Assembly (NCBI RefSeq): GCF_026262575.1 | Contig: NZ_JAPKFL010000025.1 | Location: 1-64,000 of the forward strand | DNA length: 64,000 nucleotides | From: Streptomyces marinisediminis | GTDB taxonomy: Bacteria; Actinomycetota; Actinomycetes; Streptomycetales; Streptomycetaceae | Direction: 5' to 3' | Shown: positions 16,691 to 24,819 of the stretch, one piece after another | How positions within the stretch are numbered: position 1 is the first letter of the stretch | Layout: each line of letters begins with the position of its first letter | Translations under genes and position numbers: made by a program | The notes under the pieces: model-generated | What the model saw: the letters and a program-made list of their open reading frames with translations, nothing else | Told to the model about the DNA's origin: nothing | The model's database searches: none

Positions 16691-17878
16691 ATGGCCGAGA
16701 TCATCCTCGACGGGGTGTCCAAGCGCTTCCCCGACGGCGCGCAGGCCGTCTCCGAGGTGCACCTCACCGTCGCCGACGGCGAGTTCGTCATCCTCGTCGG
16801 CCCCTCGGGGTGCGGGAAGTCCACCACGCTCAACATGGTCGCGGGGCTGGAGGACATCACGGACGGCGAGCTGCGCATCGACGGCGAGCGGATGAACGAG
16901 CGCGCGCCCAAGGACCGCGACATCGCCATGGTGTTCCAGTCCTACGCGCTCTACCCGCACATGTCGGTGCGCGAGAACATGGCCTTCCCGCTGCGGCTGG
17001 CGAAGGCCCCGGAGGCCACGGTGCGGGCCAAGGTCGAGGACACCGCCCGCGTCCTGGACCTGACCGAGCACCTGGACCGCAGGCCCGCCCACCTCTCCGG
17101 CGGCCAGCGCCAGCGCGTCGCGATGGGCCGGGCCATCGTGCGCAGCCCCAAGGCGTTCCTGATGGACGAGCCGCTGTCCAACCTCGACGCCAAGCTGCGC
17201 GGCCAGATGCGCACCGCCCTGTCCCGGTTGCAGAAGCGGCTGGGCACCACCACCGTCTACGTCACCCACGACCAGACCGAGGCCATGACGCTCGGCGACC
17301 GCATCGTCGTCCTCCAGGCCGGGCACGTGCAGCAGATCGGCCCGCCCCAGCACCTGTACGAGCGGCCCGCGAACCTCTTCGTGGCCGGCTTCATCGGCTC
17401 GCCGTCGATGAACTTCCTGCCCGCCACCGTCCAGGACGGCGCGCTGGCCACCCCGATCGGCGACCTCCCGCTCACCGACCGGGTGCGGCGGCTGCTGGCG
17501 GACGCCGACGCGCCGCGCCAGCTCATCGCCGGGGTGCGCCCGGAACACTTCGAGGACGCGGCGCTCGTCGACGAGCACCGCCGCGCCGAGGGCCTGTGCT
17601 ACACCGCCGTCGTCGACGTCCTGGAGTCGCTCGGCTCGGAGAAGTACGCCCACTTCCCGCTGGAGGGCGAGCGCGCCAGCTCCCGGCAGCTCGCGGACCT
17701 CGCCGCCGTCACCGGCTCCGCCGACGTGCCCGCCGGGGGCCCCGGCGCCGCCCTCGTCACCCGGCTCTCGGCCGACACCCGGGCCCGCGAGGGCGCCGAG
17801 CTGACGGTGTGGTGCGACCCGGACCGGGTGCTGCTCTTCGACCCCGCCGAGGGCACCCACCTCACCGGCGAGCGCTGA
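16691..17878 (+). CDS. sugC: Sugar importer ATPase, SugC/MsiK-like
   Basis: The 395-residue ATPase has Walker A GPSGCGKS (about residue 37), Q-loop MVFQSYALYPHMSV, signature LSGGQRQR, Walker B FLMDEPLSNLDAK and the H-loop in VTHDQTEAM. The C-terminal regulatory OB domain (TOBE, from about residue 240) is as in MalK/MsiK. Many streptomycete sugar importers lack their own ATPase and borrow MsiK; this one has a dedicated ATPase inside the operon. GGAGGAAC precedes ATG 16691. A strong hairpin follows the stop and ends the operon. Confidence 0.88.
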   Translation: MAEIILDGVSKRFPDGAQAVSEVHLTVADGEFVILVGPSGCGKSTTLNMVAGLEDITDGELRIDGERMNERAPKDRDIAMVFQSYALYPHMSVRENMAFPLRLAKAPEATVRAKVEDTARVLDLTEHLDRRPAHLSGGQRQRVAMGRAIVRSPKAFLMDEPLSNLDAKLRGQMRTALSRLQKRLGTTTVYVTHDQTEAMTLGDRIVVLQAGHVQQIGPPQHLYERPANLFVAGFIGSPSMNFLPATVQDGALATPIGDLPLTDRVRRLLADADAPRQLIAGVRPEHFEDAALVDEHRRAEGLCYTAVVDVLESLGSEKYAHFPLEGERASSRQLADLAAVTGSADVPAGGPGAALVTRLSADTRAREGAELTVWCDPDRVLLFDPAEGTHLTGER

Positions 17879-17903
17879 CCCGGGGGCGTTCCGCGCGGCC
17901 CGG

Positions 17904-17934
17904 CGGCGGCCCCGGCACCGGACCGGGGCCGCCG
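17904..17934 (+). terminator. Hairpin terminator of the trehalose importer operon
   Basis: CGGCGGCCCCGG (17904-17915) pairs perfectly with 17923-17934 across a 7-base loop, 25 bases after the sugC stop. Confidence 0.7.
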
Positions 17935-18264
17935 TCCGGCGTGCGCGGGGGCGCGGGGGCGCGGGGGCGTGCGCGAGGACGCGTGCGCAGGCGGGCACGC
18001 GCACGGGGGCGGGCGCACGCGGGCGCGGGGGCGGCGGAGCCGGAGACGCGGGCGCGGACGCCCGGGGGCGGGCCGGGTGAACGCGTAGCCCTACCTAGTG
18101 CATTACGGATTGTTCTGCCGCGGGCGGCGGGTGGAAGCTTGCGTCTGCCACCGCGGCTCCGGGCACCGACCACGCCCGACGGCCGCGGGCGCGCGTTCCC
18201 CGTCCGGCCTGTGCGCCGGGCGCGGGACGGACCCCCCACGTCCGATCGGAAGGATCGCCGCGCC
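17935..18264. other. Gene-free leader of the subtilisin gene
   Basis: The first part (17940-18075) is low-complexity, with repeated GCGGGGGC and CGCGCACG units. A short lower-GC island follows at 18085-18120 and probably contains the promoter of the protease gene, though no clear -35/-10 pair stands out. No ORF is convincing. Confidence 0.45.
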
Positions 18265-19428
18265 ATGAAGCGCTCTCACCTCCTTGCCCTGCTGCTGGCC
18301 GTGCCCACCGCACTGGTACCGGCCGCCGGCACCGCCCTCGCCGCCGACCAGGCCGCCCCGCCCCGCCTGGTGTCCGTCGAGCAGGCCCCCGACCACCGGG
18401 CCATCGACGGCTCCTACATCGTCACCCTCAAGCCCGGCGCGTCCGCCAAGGGCCTGGCGGAGAAGGCCGGCATCGACACCGGCCACGTCTACGAGGACGT
18501 GCTCAACGGGTTCTCCGCCGAACTGTCGGACGGCCAGCTCGCGAAGCTGCGCAGCCACCCGGCCGTCCAGGCCATCGAGGAGGACCAGAAGATCACGGCC
18601 TCGGCCACCCAGCACAACGCCACCTGGGGCCTGGACCGCATCGACCAGCGCAACCGCCCGCTGGACGGCACCTACACCTACAACAACGACGGCTCCCGCG
18701 TCACCGCCTACATCATCGACACCGGCATCGACACCAGCCACCCGGACTTCGGCAACCGGGCCCGCAACGTCTTCGACGCCTTCGGCGGCAACGGCCGCGA
18801 CTGCAACGGCCACGGCACGCACGTGGCGGGCACCGTGGGCGGCAAGACCTACGGCGTCGCCAAGAACGTCGAGCTGCGCGGCGTGCGCGTCCTGAACTGC
18901 CAGGGCAGCGGCTCCTACTCCGGGATCATCGCCGGCTTCGACTGGGTGCGCGAGAACGCGGTCAAGCCCGCCGTCGCGAACGCCTCCCTGGGCGGCGGCT
19001 ACTCCTCGGCTGTCAACAACGCCGCCTCCGCGCTGAACAACTCCGGCGTCTTCCTCGCCGTCGCGGCCGGCAACAGCAACGCCGACGCCTGCAACTACTC
19101 GCCCGCCAGCGCCCGCGGCGTCATCAGCATCGCCGCCTCCGACAGCTCCGACCGCAAGGCCTCCTTCAGCAACTACGGCCGCTGCACGGACCTGTACGCG
19201 CCGGGCGTGTCCATCACCTCCACCCGCATGGGCGGCGGCACCACCCAGCTCAGCGGCACCTCCATGGCCTCCCCGCACGTGGCCGGGGTCGCCGCTCTCT
19301 ACAAGGGCAGCCGCGGTGACGCCTCGTCCTCGACCATCAACAACTGGCTGATCAGCAACGCCACGACCAACGTGATCAGCAACCCGGCCGGCACGCCGAA
19401 CCGCCTGCTGTACAAGTCCACCCTCTGA
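18265..19428 (+). CDS. Secreted subtilisin-family serine protease (S8) with I9 propeptide
   Basis: The 387-residue preproprotein has a Sec signal peptide (MKRSH, hydrophobic stretch, AAGTALA near residue 27). An inhibitor-I9 propeptide (GSYIVTLKPG through AVQAIEEDQ, residues 50-110) precedes a subtilase domain of proteinase K/aqualysin type. The catalytic triad is Asp152 (IIDTGID), His183 (GHGTHVAG) and Ser333 (GTSMASPHVAG). The oxyanion segment AAGNSNADACNYSPA is present. Several cysteines suggest disulfides. ATG 18265 follows GGAAGGA. It is monocistronic, between two strong hairpins, and is probably an extracellular nutrient or mycelium-turnover protease. Confidence 0.93.
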   Translation: MKRSHLLALLLAVPTALVPAAGTALAADQAAPPRLVSVEQAPDHRAIDGSYIVTLKPGASAKGLAEKAGIDTGHVYEDVLNGFSAELSDGQLAKLRSHPAVQAIEEDQKITASATQHNATWGLDRIDQRNRPLDGTYTYNNDGSRVTAYIIDTGIDTSHPDFGNRARNVFDAFGGNGRDCNGHGTHVAGTVGGKTYGVAKNVELRGVRVLNCQGSGSYSGIIAGFDWVRENAVKPAVANASLGGGYSSAVNNAASALNNSGVFLAVAAGNSNADACNYSPASARGVISIAASDSSDRKASFSNYGRCTDLYAPGVSITSTRMGGGTTQLSGTSMASPHVAGVAALYKGSRGDASSSTINNWLISNATTNVISNPAGTPNRLLYKSTL

Positions 19429-19448
19429 TCCGGACCGACGCCCGACCC

Positions 19449-19483
19449 GCGTCCCCCGCTCCAGCCACCGGAGCGGGGGACGC
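19449..19483. terminator. Bidirectional terminator hairpin
   Basis: GCGTCCCCCGCTCC (19449-19462) pairs perfectly with 19470-19483 over a 7-base loop. It lies between the protease stop and the convergent NUDIX gene. Confidence 0.7.
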
Positions 19484-19490
19484 CCGGCGT

Positions 19491-20018
19491 TCACGGCTCC
19501 GGGCGCACGGGGCCGGCGACCAGCTCGGCCAGGTAAGTGTCCACCGTCTGCACGGCCCCGTCCGGCAGGTGCGCGACGCCGTCCCACCAGCACGTCGCGG
19601 CGATCTCCTCGGTGGGCGTGAACGCCTCCGGACGCCCGGTGGTGCCGGTGAACACCGCCCCGCGCAACACCCGCCGCCCCGGGCCGATCGACGTCGTCGC
19701 GTACCCGGCGAGCACGAGCGCCCGCGCCGGCAGGCACTGCCCCGTCTCCTCCCGCAGCTCCCGCACGGCCGCCTCGCGCGGACTCTCGCCGGGTTCGATC
19801 TTGCCGCCCGGCAACTCCCAGCAGCCGCGGCGGCGTACGCGCACCAGCAGCAGGCGGCCCCGGTGGCGCAGCACCACCAGGACGTACGCTGCCCCCTCCG
19901 CTCCTTCGGCTCCCGCGGCCCCTGCGGCTCCCTCGGCGTCCTCCGCCGTGCCCGGCGCGGCGCGCTCGAAGGCCAGCAGCGCCATGTCCAGCGGCCCGGT
20001 CACCAGCGCCTCGTCCAT
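19491..20018 (-). CDS. NUDIX hydrolase
   Basis: The 175-residue protein carries the complete NUDIX box GGKIEPGESPREAAVRELRE plus ETG (about residues 72-94), which binds the metal that activates water for cleaving nucleoside-diphosphate-linked substrates. WELPGG before it and the late WWDGVAHLP segment fit MutT-like members. An alanine/glycine/glutamate-rich insert (residues about 22-43, AGAEGAEGAA type) is probably a flexible linker. Its substrate cannot be told. It is divergent from the S37 peptidase gene. Confidence 0.85.
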   Translation of the reverse strand: MDEALVTGPLDMALLAFERAAPGTAEDAEGAAGAAGAEGAEGAAYVLVVLRHRGRLLLVRVRRRGCWELPGGKIEPGESPREAAVRELREETGQCLPARALVLAGYATTSIGPGRRVLRGAVFTGTTGRPEAFTPTEEIAATCWWDGVAHLPDGAVQTVDTYLAELVAGPVRPEP

Positions 20019-20163
20019 GCCCGCAGCCTACGCGCGCGGGCGGCCCGGCGCCGTGGCCCGCGCTCGCCGTGTGGCCGGGCGGGCGAGGGGGGATGGCGGT
20101 GGCGGGGCGGGAGTCGGTAGGTTGCGGCGACCTTCTTATCGGACAGTTCTGGGGAGTTCGCAC

Positions 20164-21606
20164 ATGCGCGCAGTGCTCAGATGGGTGCTGGCCCTGACCG
20201 TGCTGATCGGCACGGTCGCGGTCGGCACGGCGTCGGGAGGGGCCGCCACCGCGGCCGAGGCCGACATCGAGGACCGGCTGCTGGCCATCGACGGAATGGA
20301 GCTGGTGGCGGAGAAGCCGGTGGACGGCTACCGCTTCTTCGTCCTCAGCTACGAGCAGCCCGTCGACCACCGGCGGCCCTGGCGGGGGACGTTCGAGCAG
20401 CGCGTCTCGGTGCTGCACAAGTCCGACGACCGGCCCACGGTGTTCTACACCTCCGGCTACGGGCTCAACACCAACCCCGCCCGCAGCGAGCCGACGCGGA
20501 TCGCGGACGCCAACCAGGTGTCCATGGAGTACCGGTTCTTCACCCCGTCCCGGCCCGAGCCGGCCGACTGGTCGAAGCTGGACATCTGGCAGGCCGCCAG
20601 CGACCAGCACCGCCTGTTCACCGCGCTGCGCGGCATCTACGACCGCAACTGGCTGGCCACCGGCGGCAGCAAGGGCGGCATGACGGCCACCTACTACCGC
20701 CGGTTCTACCCGCACGACATGGACGGCACCGTCGCCTACGTCGCGCCCAACAACACCGACATCCGCGACGACCGGGCCTACGACCGGTTCTTCGCCACCG
20801 TCTCCACCGAGGCGTGCCGCACGCGGCTGGAAGGCGTGCAGCGGCAGGCACTCCAGCGGCGCGGCGAACTCGTCGACCGCTACGAGCGGCTGGCGCGCGC
20901 GGAGGGCTACACCTTCGACCTGTACGGCTCCGCCGACCGCGCGTTCGAGGTGGCCGTGCTCGACGTGGCGTGGGCGTTCTTCCAGTACCAGGACGAGGCG
21001 GCGTGCGACCAGGCGCCCGGCCCCGGCGCCTCCGCCGACGAGCTGTACGCCTACCTGGACCGGATCTCCGGCCTGGCCTTCTACACCGACCAGGGCATCT
21101 CCGGGTACACCCCGTACTACTACCAGGCCGCCACCGAGCTGGGCTTCCCGTCCGTGGCCACCCCGCACCTGCGGGGACTGCTGCGCCACCCCGGCGTCCA
21201 GCACCCCCGGCACGCCGTGCCCGACGAGATCGACCTGCCGCGCTTCGACCGGCACGCGATGCGGGACATCGACCGCTGGGTGCGCACCCGCTCCTCCGAG
21301 ATGCTCTTCGTCAACGGCGAGAACGACCCCTGGGGCGCGGAGCCGTTCCGAGTGGGCCGGCACACCCGCGACACGCACGTCCTCGTCGCACCGGGCGCCA
21401 ACCACGGGGCGAACATCGCCCAGTTGACGCCGGACGAGCGGGCGGACGCCACCGCCGCCGTGCTCCGCTGGGCCGGTGTCGCCGGTGAGCGCGCCGCCAC
21501 CGCGCGGGCGGCCGGGGCGGACACCGCGCTGCCGGGCGCCCTCGCCCCCTACGACGCGGCCCTCGACCAGCCGATGGTCACGCGGACGCCCGGGCTGCTG
21601 CCCTGA
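20164..21606 (+). CDS. Secreted S37-family tripeptidyl aminopeptidase
   Basis: The 480-residue protein has a Sec signal peptide (residues 1-32, ending ATAAEA). It resembles streptomycete PS-10/prolyl tripeptidyl aminopeptidases (Peptidase_S37). The nucleophile is probably Ser169 in ATGGSKGGM. NGENDPWGAEPF supplies the acid, and the PGANHG segment supplies the histidine of the alpha/beta-hydrolase triad. It removes short peptides from protein N termini outside the cell. GGGGAG precedes ATG 20164. With the subtilisin 0.7 kb upstream it forms a small island of secreted proteolysis, though the genes are separately transcribed. Confidence 0.85.
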   Translation: MRAVLRWVLALTVLIGTVAVGTASGGAATAAEADIEDRLLAIDGMELVAEKPVDGYRFFVLSYEQPVDHRRPWRGTFEQRVSVLHKSDDRPTVFYTSGYGLNTNPARSEPTRIADANQVSMEYRFFTPSRPEPADWSKLDIWQAASDQHRLFTALRGIYDRNWLATGGSKGGMTATYYRRFYPHDMDGTVAYVAPNNTDIRDDRAYDRFFATVSTEACRTRLEGVQRQALQRRGELVDRYERLARAEGYTFDLYGSADRAFEVAVLDVAWAFFQYQDEAACDQAPGPGASADELYAYLDRISGLAFYTDQGISGYTPYYYQAATELGFPSVATPHLRGLLRHPGVQHPRHAVPDEIDLPRFDRHAMRDIDRWVRTRSSEMLFVNGENDPWGAEPFRVGRHTRDTHVLVAPGANHGANIAQLTPDERADATAAVLRWAGVAGERAATARAAGADTALPGALAPYDAALDQPMVTRTPGLLP

Positions 21607-21645
21607 GCCCCGCGTAGGCACCGGGAGCCCCGCGTAGGCACCGGG
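21605..21645. repeat. Exact 20-bp tandem duplication
   Basis: The 20-bp unit GAGCCCCGCGTAGGCACCGG occurs twice in direct tandem (21605-21624, 21625-21644) right after the peptidase stop and before a long hairpin. It looks like a replication-slippage duplication of terminator-proximal DNA. Confidence 0.75.
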
Positions 21646-21696
21646 GCGGGCGGCCCCGGCGCGCGCACCGCGCGGCGCCGGGGCCGCCCGCCCCGG
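21641..21696. terminator. Very long bidirectional hairpin between convergent genes
   Basis: Bases 21641-21662 (starting CCGGGGCGGGCGG) pair perfectly with 21675-21696, a 22-bp stem with a 12-base loop. The right arm touches the stop of rbsK on the minus strand, so it can end transcription from both sides. Confidence 0.75.
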
Positions 21697-21697
21697 C

Positions 21698-22651
21698 TCA
21701 GTCCAAATCGGCGGCGGTGGGGAAGCTGGGCTGCGCGCCGGCCCGGGTGACGGTCAGCGCGCCGACGCGCACGGCCAGGCGCACGGCGTCCGCGAGGGTG
21801 TCGCCGCGCGCCAGCCGCCAGGCGAGCGCACCGGTGAACGCGTCCCCCGCGCCGGTGGAGTCCACGGCCACCACGGCGGGCGCCGGCACGTGCGCGGTGC
21901 CCTCGGCGGACGCGGCCAGCGCACCGCCCGCGCCGAGGGTGACGACGACGCTGCGCGGGCCCAGGCGGCGCAGGCCGTCGGCCCACCCGGCCGGGTCCCC
22001 GCCGCGCTCGCCGCCCGCGCCGCTCTCGCCGGCGAGCAGCAGCCGGGCCTCGTGTTCGTTGACGACCAGCGGGTCGCAGGCCGCCAGCACCTCGGGCGGC
22101 AGCGCGGCGGGCGGCGAGGCGTTGAGCACCACCCGCGTCCCGGCGGCCGCGGCGGCGGCCGCGGCGGCGGACACCGTCTCCAGCGCCACTTCGAGCTGGA
22201 GCGAGACCACGGACGCGGCGGCCAGCGCCTCCCCGGCCGCCGCCACGTCGGCCGGGGTCAGCCGCGCGTTCGCCCCGGGGGAGACGACGATGGTGTTGGC
22301 GCCCCCCGCGTCCACCGCGATGAGCGCGACGCCGGTGGGCGCCGTGCGGCTGGTCAGCAGCCACCCGGTGGCCACGCCCGCCTCCCGCAGCGACGCGGTG
22401 AGCAGCCGCCCGTGCGCGTCGTCGCCCACCCGGGCGAGCAGGCCCGTCGCCGCGCCCAGCCGGGCGGCGGCGACGGCCTGGTTGGCGCCCTTGCCGCCGG
22501 GGTGGACGGCGAGGTCGGAGCCGAGCACGGTCTCGCCGGGCGCGGGGTGGCGCTCGACGCCGGTCACCAGGTCGGCGTTGGCCGAGCCGACGACCAGGAC
22601 CTCGGGGTGCGGGCGAGCGGGGTGAGCCGGAGGGGCCGGATGAGTGGTCAT
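21698..22651 (-). CDS. rbsK: Ribokinase
   Basis: The 317-residue PfkB-family sugar kinase makes ribose 5-phosphate from ribose and ATP. PfkB signatures are present: HPGGKGANQAVAAARLG near residue 50 and DSTGAGDAFTGALAW near residue 262, with the catalytic Asp in GAGD. An N-terminal Pro/His-rich tail precedes EVLVVGSANADLV. Its ATG lies two bases beyond the rbsB stop, so it is translationally coupled as the last gene of the ribose operon. Length fits the family. Confidence 0.9.
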   Translation of the reverse strand: MTTHPAPPAHPARPHPEVLVVGSANADLVTGVERHPAPGETVLGSDLAVHPGGKGANQAVAAARLGAATGLLARVGDDAHGRLLTASLREAGVATGWLLTSRTAPTGVALIAVDAGGANTIVVSPGANARLTPADVAAAGEALAAASVVSLQLEVALETVSAAAAAAAAAGTRVVLNASPPAALPPEVLAACDPLVVNEHEARLLLAGESGAGGERGGDPAGWADGLRRLGPRSVVVTLGAGGALAASAEGTAHVPAPAVVAVDSTGAGDAFTGALAWRLARGDTLADAVRLAVRVGALTVTRAGAQPSFPTAADLD

Positions 22652-22653
22652 CG

Positions 22654-23595
22654 TTACAGGAACGCCTTCGCGTTCTCCTCCGTCACGACCTTCACCGGCA
22701 CCTTGATCTCCGCGTCCACGTCCTCGTCGCGGGCGATCCGGACGGCGTTGCGCACGGACATCCGGCCGAGCTCGTCGGGCTGCTGGGCGACGGTGGCGGC
22801 CAGCGTGCCCTCCTGCACGGCCTTCAGCCCGTCGGGAGTGCCGTCGAAGCCGACGACGGTCACGGTGTCGCCCGCCCGGTCGCCCAGCGCCTGGACGGCG
22901 CCGAGCGCCATCTCGTCGTTCTCCGCGAAGACGCCGGTGACGTCCGGGTGCGCCTGGAGCAGATTGGTCATGACGTCGAGGCCCTCGGTGCGGTCGAAGT
23001 CCGCCGGCTGGCTGGCGACGACCTCGATGTCCGGGTACTGCGCGATGCCCTTCTCGAAGCCCTCGCCGCGCTCCCGGGAGGCGGAGGTGCCGGCGATGCC
23101 GCGCAGCACGACCACGGTGCCCCGCTCGCCCATCTCCTCGGCCAGCTTCTCGGCCGCCAGCTCGCCGCCCTGCACGTTGTCGGAGGCGACGGTGGTGACC
23201 ACCTCGGCGCCGTTGACCGCGCGGTCGGCCGCGACGACGGGGATGCCCGCGTTGCCGGCCGCCTCCACCGAGGGCCCGGCGGCGTCGGAGTCCACCGGGT
23301 TGATGATCACCGTGTCCATGTTCTGGCTGGTGAAGTTCTGGAGCTGGTTGGCCTGGGTGTTGGCGTCGTTCTGCGCGTCGGTGACCGTCAGGTCGATCTC
23401 GCTCGCCTCCGCCTCCTGCTCCGCGCCCTTCTTCAGCTCGACGAAGAAGGGGTTGTTCAGGGTCGAGACGGACATGCCTATCTCGATCCGGTCGTCACCG
23501 GCGGCCGCCCCCGATTCGGTGCCGCAGCCGGTGGCGGCGACCGTCAGGGCGAGCAGGGTGGCGGTGAGGGTGAGGGACGTTCTCTTCGTGCGCAT
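22654..23595 (-). CDS. rbsB: Ribose-binding lipoprotein
   Basis: The 313-residue periplasmic-binding-protein-fold lipoprotein (Peripla_BP_4 type) has signal and lipobox TVAATGC near residue 22. IGMSVSTLNNPFF opens the mature domain; TVIINPVDSDAAGP and AENDEMALGAVQAL are typical of RbsB. It delivers ribose to RbsC/RbsA. GAGGAA at suitable spacing supports ATG 23595. The 80 bases before rbsC carry no clear promoter. Confidence 0.9.
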   Translation of the reverse strand: MRTKRTSLTLTATLLALTVAATGCGTESGAAAGDDRIEIGMSVSTLNNPFFVELKKGAEQEAEASEIDLTVTDAQNDANTQANQLQNFTSQNMDTVIINPVDSDAAGPSVEAAGNAGIPVVAADRAVNGAEVVTTVASDNVQGGELAAEKLAEEMGERGTVVVLRGIAGTSASRERGEGFEKGIAQYPDIEVVASQPADFDRTEGLDVMTNLLQAHPDVTGVFAENDEMALGAVQALGDRAGDTVTVVGFDGTPDGLKAVQEGTLAATVAQQPDELGRMSVRNAVRIARDEDVDAEIKVPVKVVTEENAKAFL

Positions 23596-23675
23596 TGCTG
23601 CATTCCTCGCAGTCGACGGCGGGGTAAAGAGGGACGTGCGGTGTCGGAAGACGATCGGTGGACCGTACGGATCGA

Positions 23676-24677
23676 TCATGTACGGCGACGGAGTGTATCG
23701 AGAAGCGCCGCGAGCGCGATAACCGCCCCGATCGCCACCTGCTGCCAAAAGGCCGACACGTTCAGCAGGTTGAGTCCGTTGCGCAGCACGGCCAGGATCA
23801 GCGCGCCGATCAGCGTGCCCGAGGCGCGGCCCACGCCGCCCGAGAGGCTGGCGCCGCCGATGACGCAGGCGGCGATCGCGTCCAGCTCGTAGCCGAAGGC
23901 GGCCTGCGGCTGCGCGGACACCAGCCGCGAGGCGAGCACGATGCCCGCGACGGCCGCGAAGACCCCGGAGAGGCCGTAGACGACCAGCTTCTGCCGGGAG
24001 ACCCGGATGCCCGACAGCCGCGCCGCCTCCTCGTTGCCCCCGATCGCGTACATCGCCCGCCCGCTGTAGGTCAGGTTCAGCACGACGGCGGCGACGGCGG
24101 CCATCGCCAGCATCACCAGCACCGGCACCGGCAGCCAGTCACCCAGGTTGCGGCCGAGGAACGCCAGCGGGTCGGGGAAGGCGATCGGGCTGCCCTGGGA
24201 GATGACCAGCCCCAGACCGCGCGCGACCGACAGCATCGCCAGCGTGGCGATGAACGACGGCAGCCGGCCGTGGGCGACCAGCACCCCGTTGACCAGCCCG
24301 CACGCCAGCCCCGTGACCAGCGCGCACAGCACCGCCAGCCACACCGGCAGCCCCTGCGACGTCGCCGTCCACGCCAGCACCATCGCCGACAGCGCGGCCA
24401 CCGAGCCGACCGACAGGTCGATGCCGGCCGAGACGATGACGAAGGTGACGCCGAACGCCAGCACCGCCACGACCGCCGCCTGCGCGCCGACGTTCATCAG
24501 GTTGCGGGTGGTCAGGAAGTCCGGTGACAGCAGGGCCAGCACCGCGACGAGTGCCAGCAGCGCGCCCAGCGCCCCGTTGTCCCGGAACACCCGCCGCACC
24601 ACCGGCGGCACCCCGCCCGGCAGCCGGCGGCCCGGCCCGGGCTCCGCCGTGCTGCTGCCCTTGGTATCGGTGGCCAC
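23676..24677 (-). CDS. rbsC: Ribose ABC importer permease
   Basis: The 333-residue membrane protein has 8-10 hydrophobic helices and the RbsC signatures GIDLSVGSVAALSAM and ACVIGGASLSGGVGR. It forms the ribose channel with RbsA. The start is GTG at 24677. The first 30 residues are polar and variable. Confidence 0.9.
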   Translation of the reverse strand: MATDTKGSSTAEPGPGRRLPGGVPPVVRRVFRDNGALGALLALVAVLALLSPDFLTTRNLMNVGAQAAVVAVLAFGVTFVIVSAGIDLSVGSVAALSAMVLAWTATSQGLPVWLAVLCALVTGLACGLVNGVLVAHGRLPSFIATLAMLSVARGLGLVISQGSPIAFPDPLAFLGRNLGDWLPVPVLVMLAMAAVAAVVLNLTYSGRAMYAIGGNEEAARLSGIRVSRQKLVVYGLSGVFAAVAGIVLASRLVSAQPQAAFGYELDAIAACVIGGASLSGGVGRASGTLIGALILAVLRNGLNLLNVSAFWQQVAIGAVIALAALLDTLRRRT

Positions 24678-24819
24678 GTGCTCTCCCAGTCGTCTCGTCG
24701 TTCCGTGGTCTCGTACTCGTCGGCGCCGTGCTCGCCGTGTTCGCCGGCGCCCGGTCGCCCGGTCGCCCGGTCGGTCCGGCGCCGGAGGTCCCGGCGCCGA
24801 GGGCCGCGGGGCCGCGGTG

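Noticed and set aside
18103..21621. Minus-strand open frame of over 1,100 codons across the protease and peptidase genes
   Set aside because: It overlaps three well-supported genes and lacks any motif; part of it even runs through the true NUDIX region out of frame.
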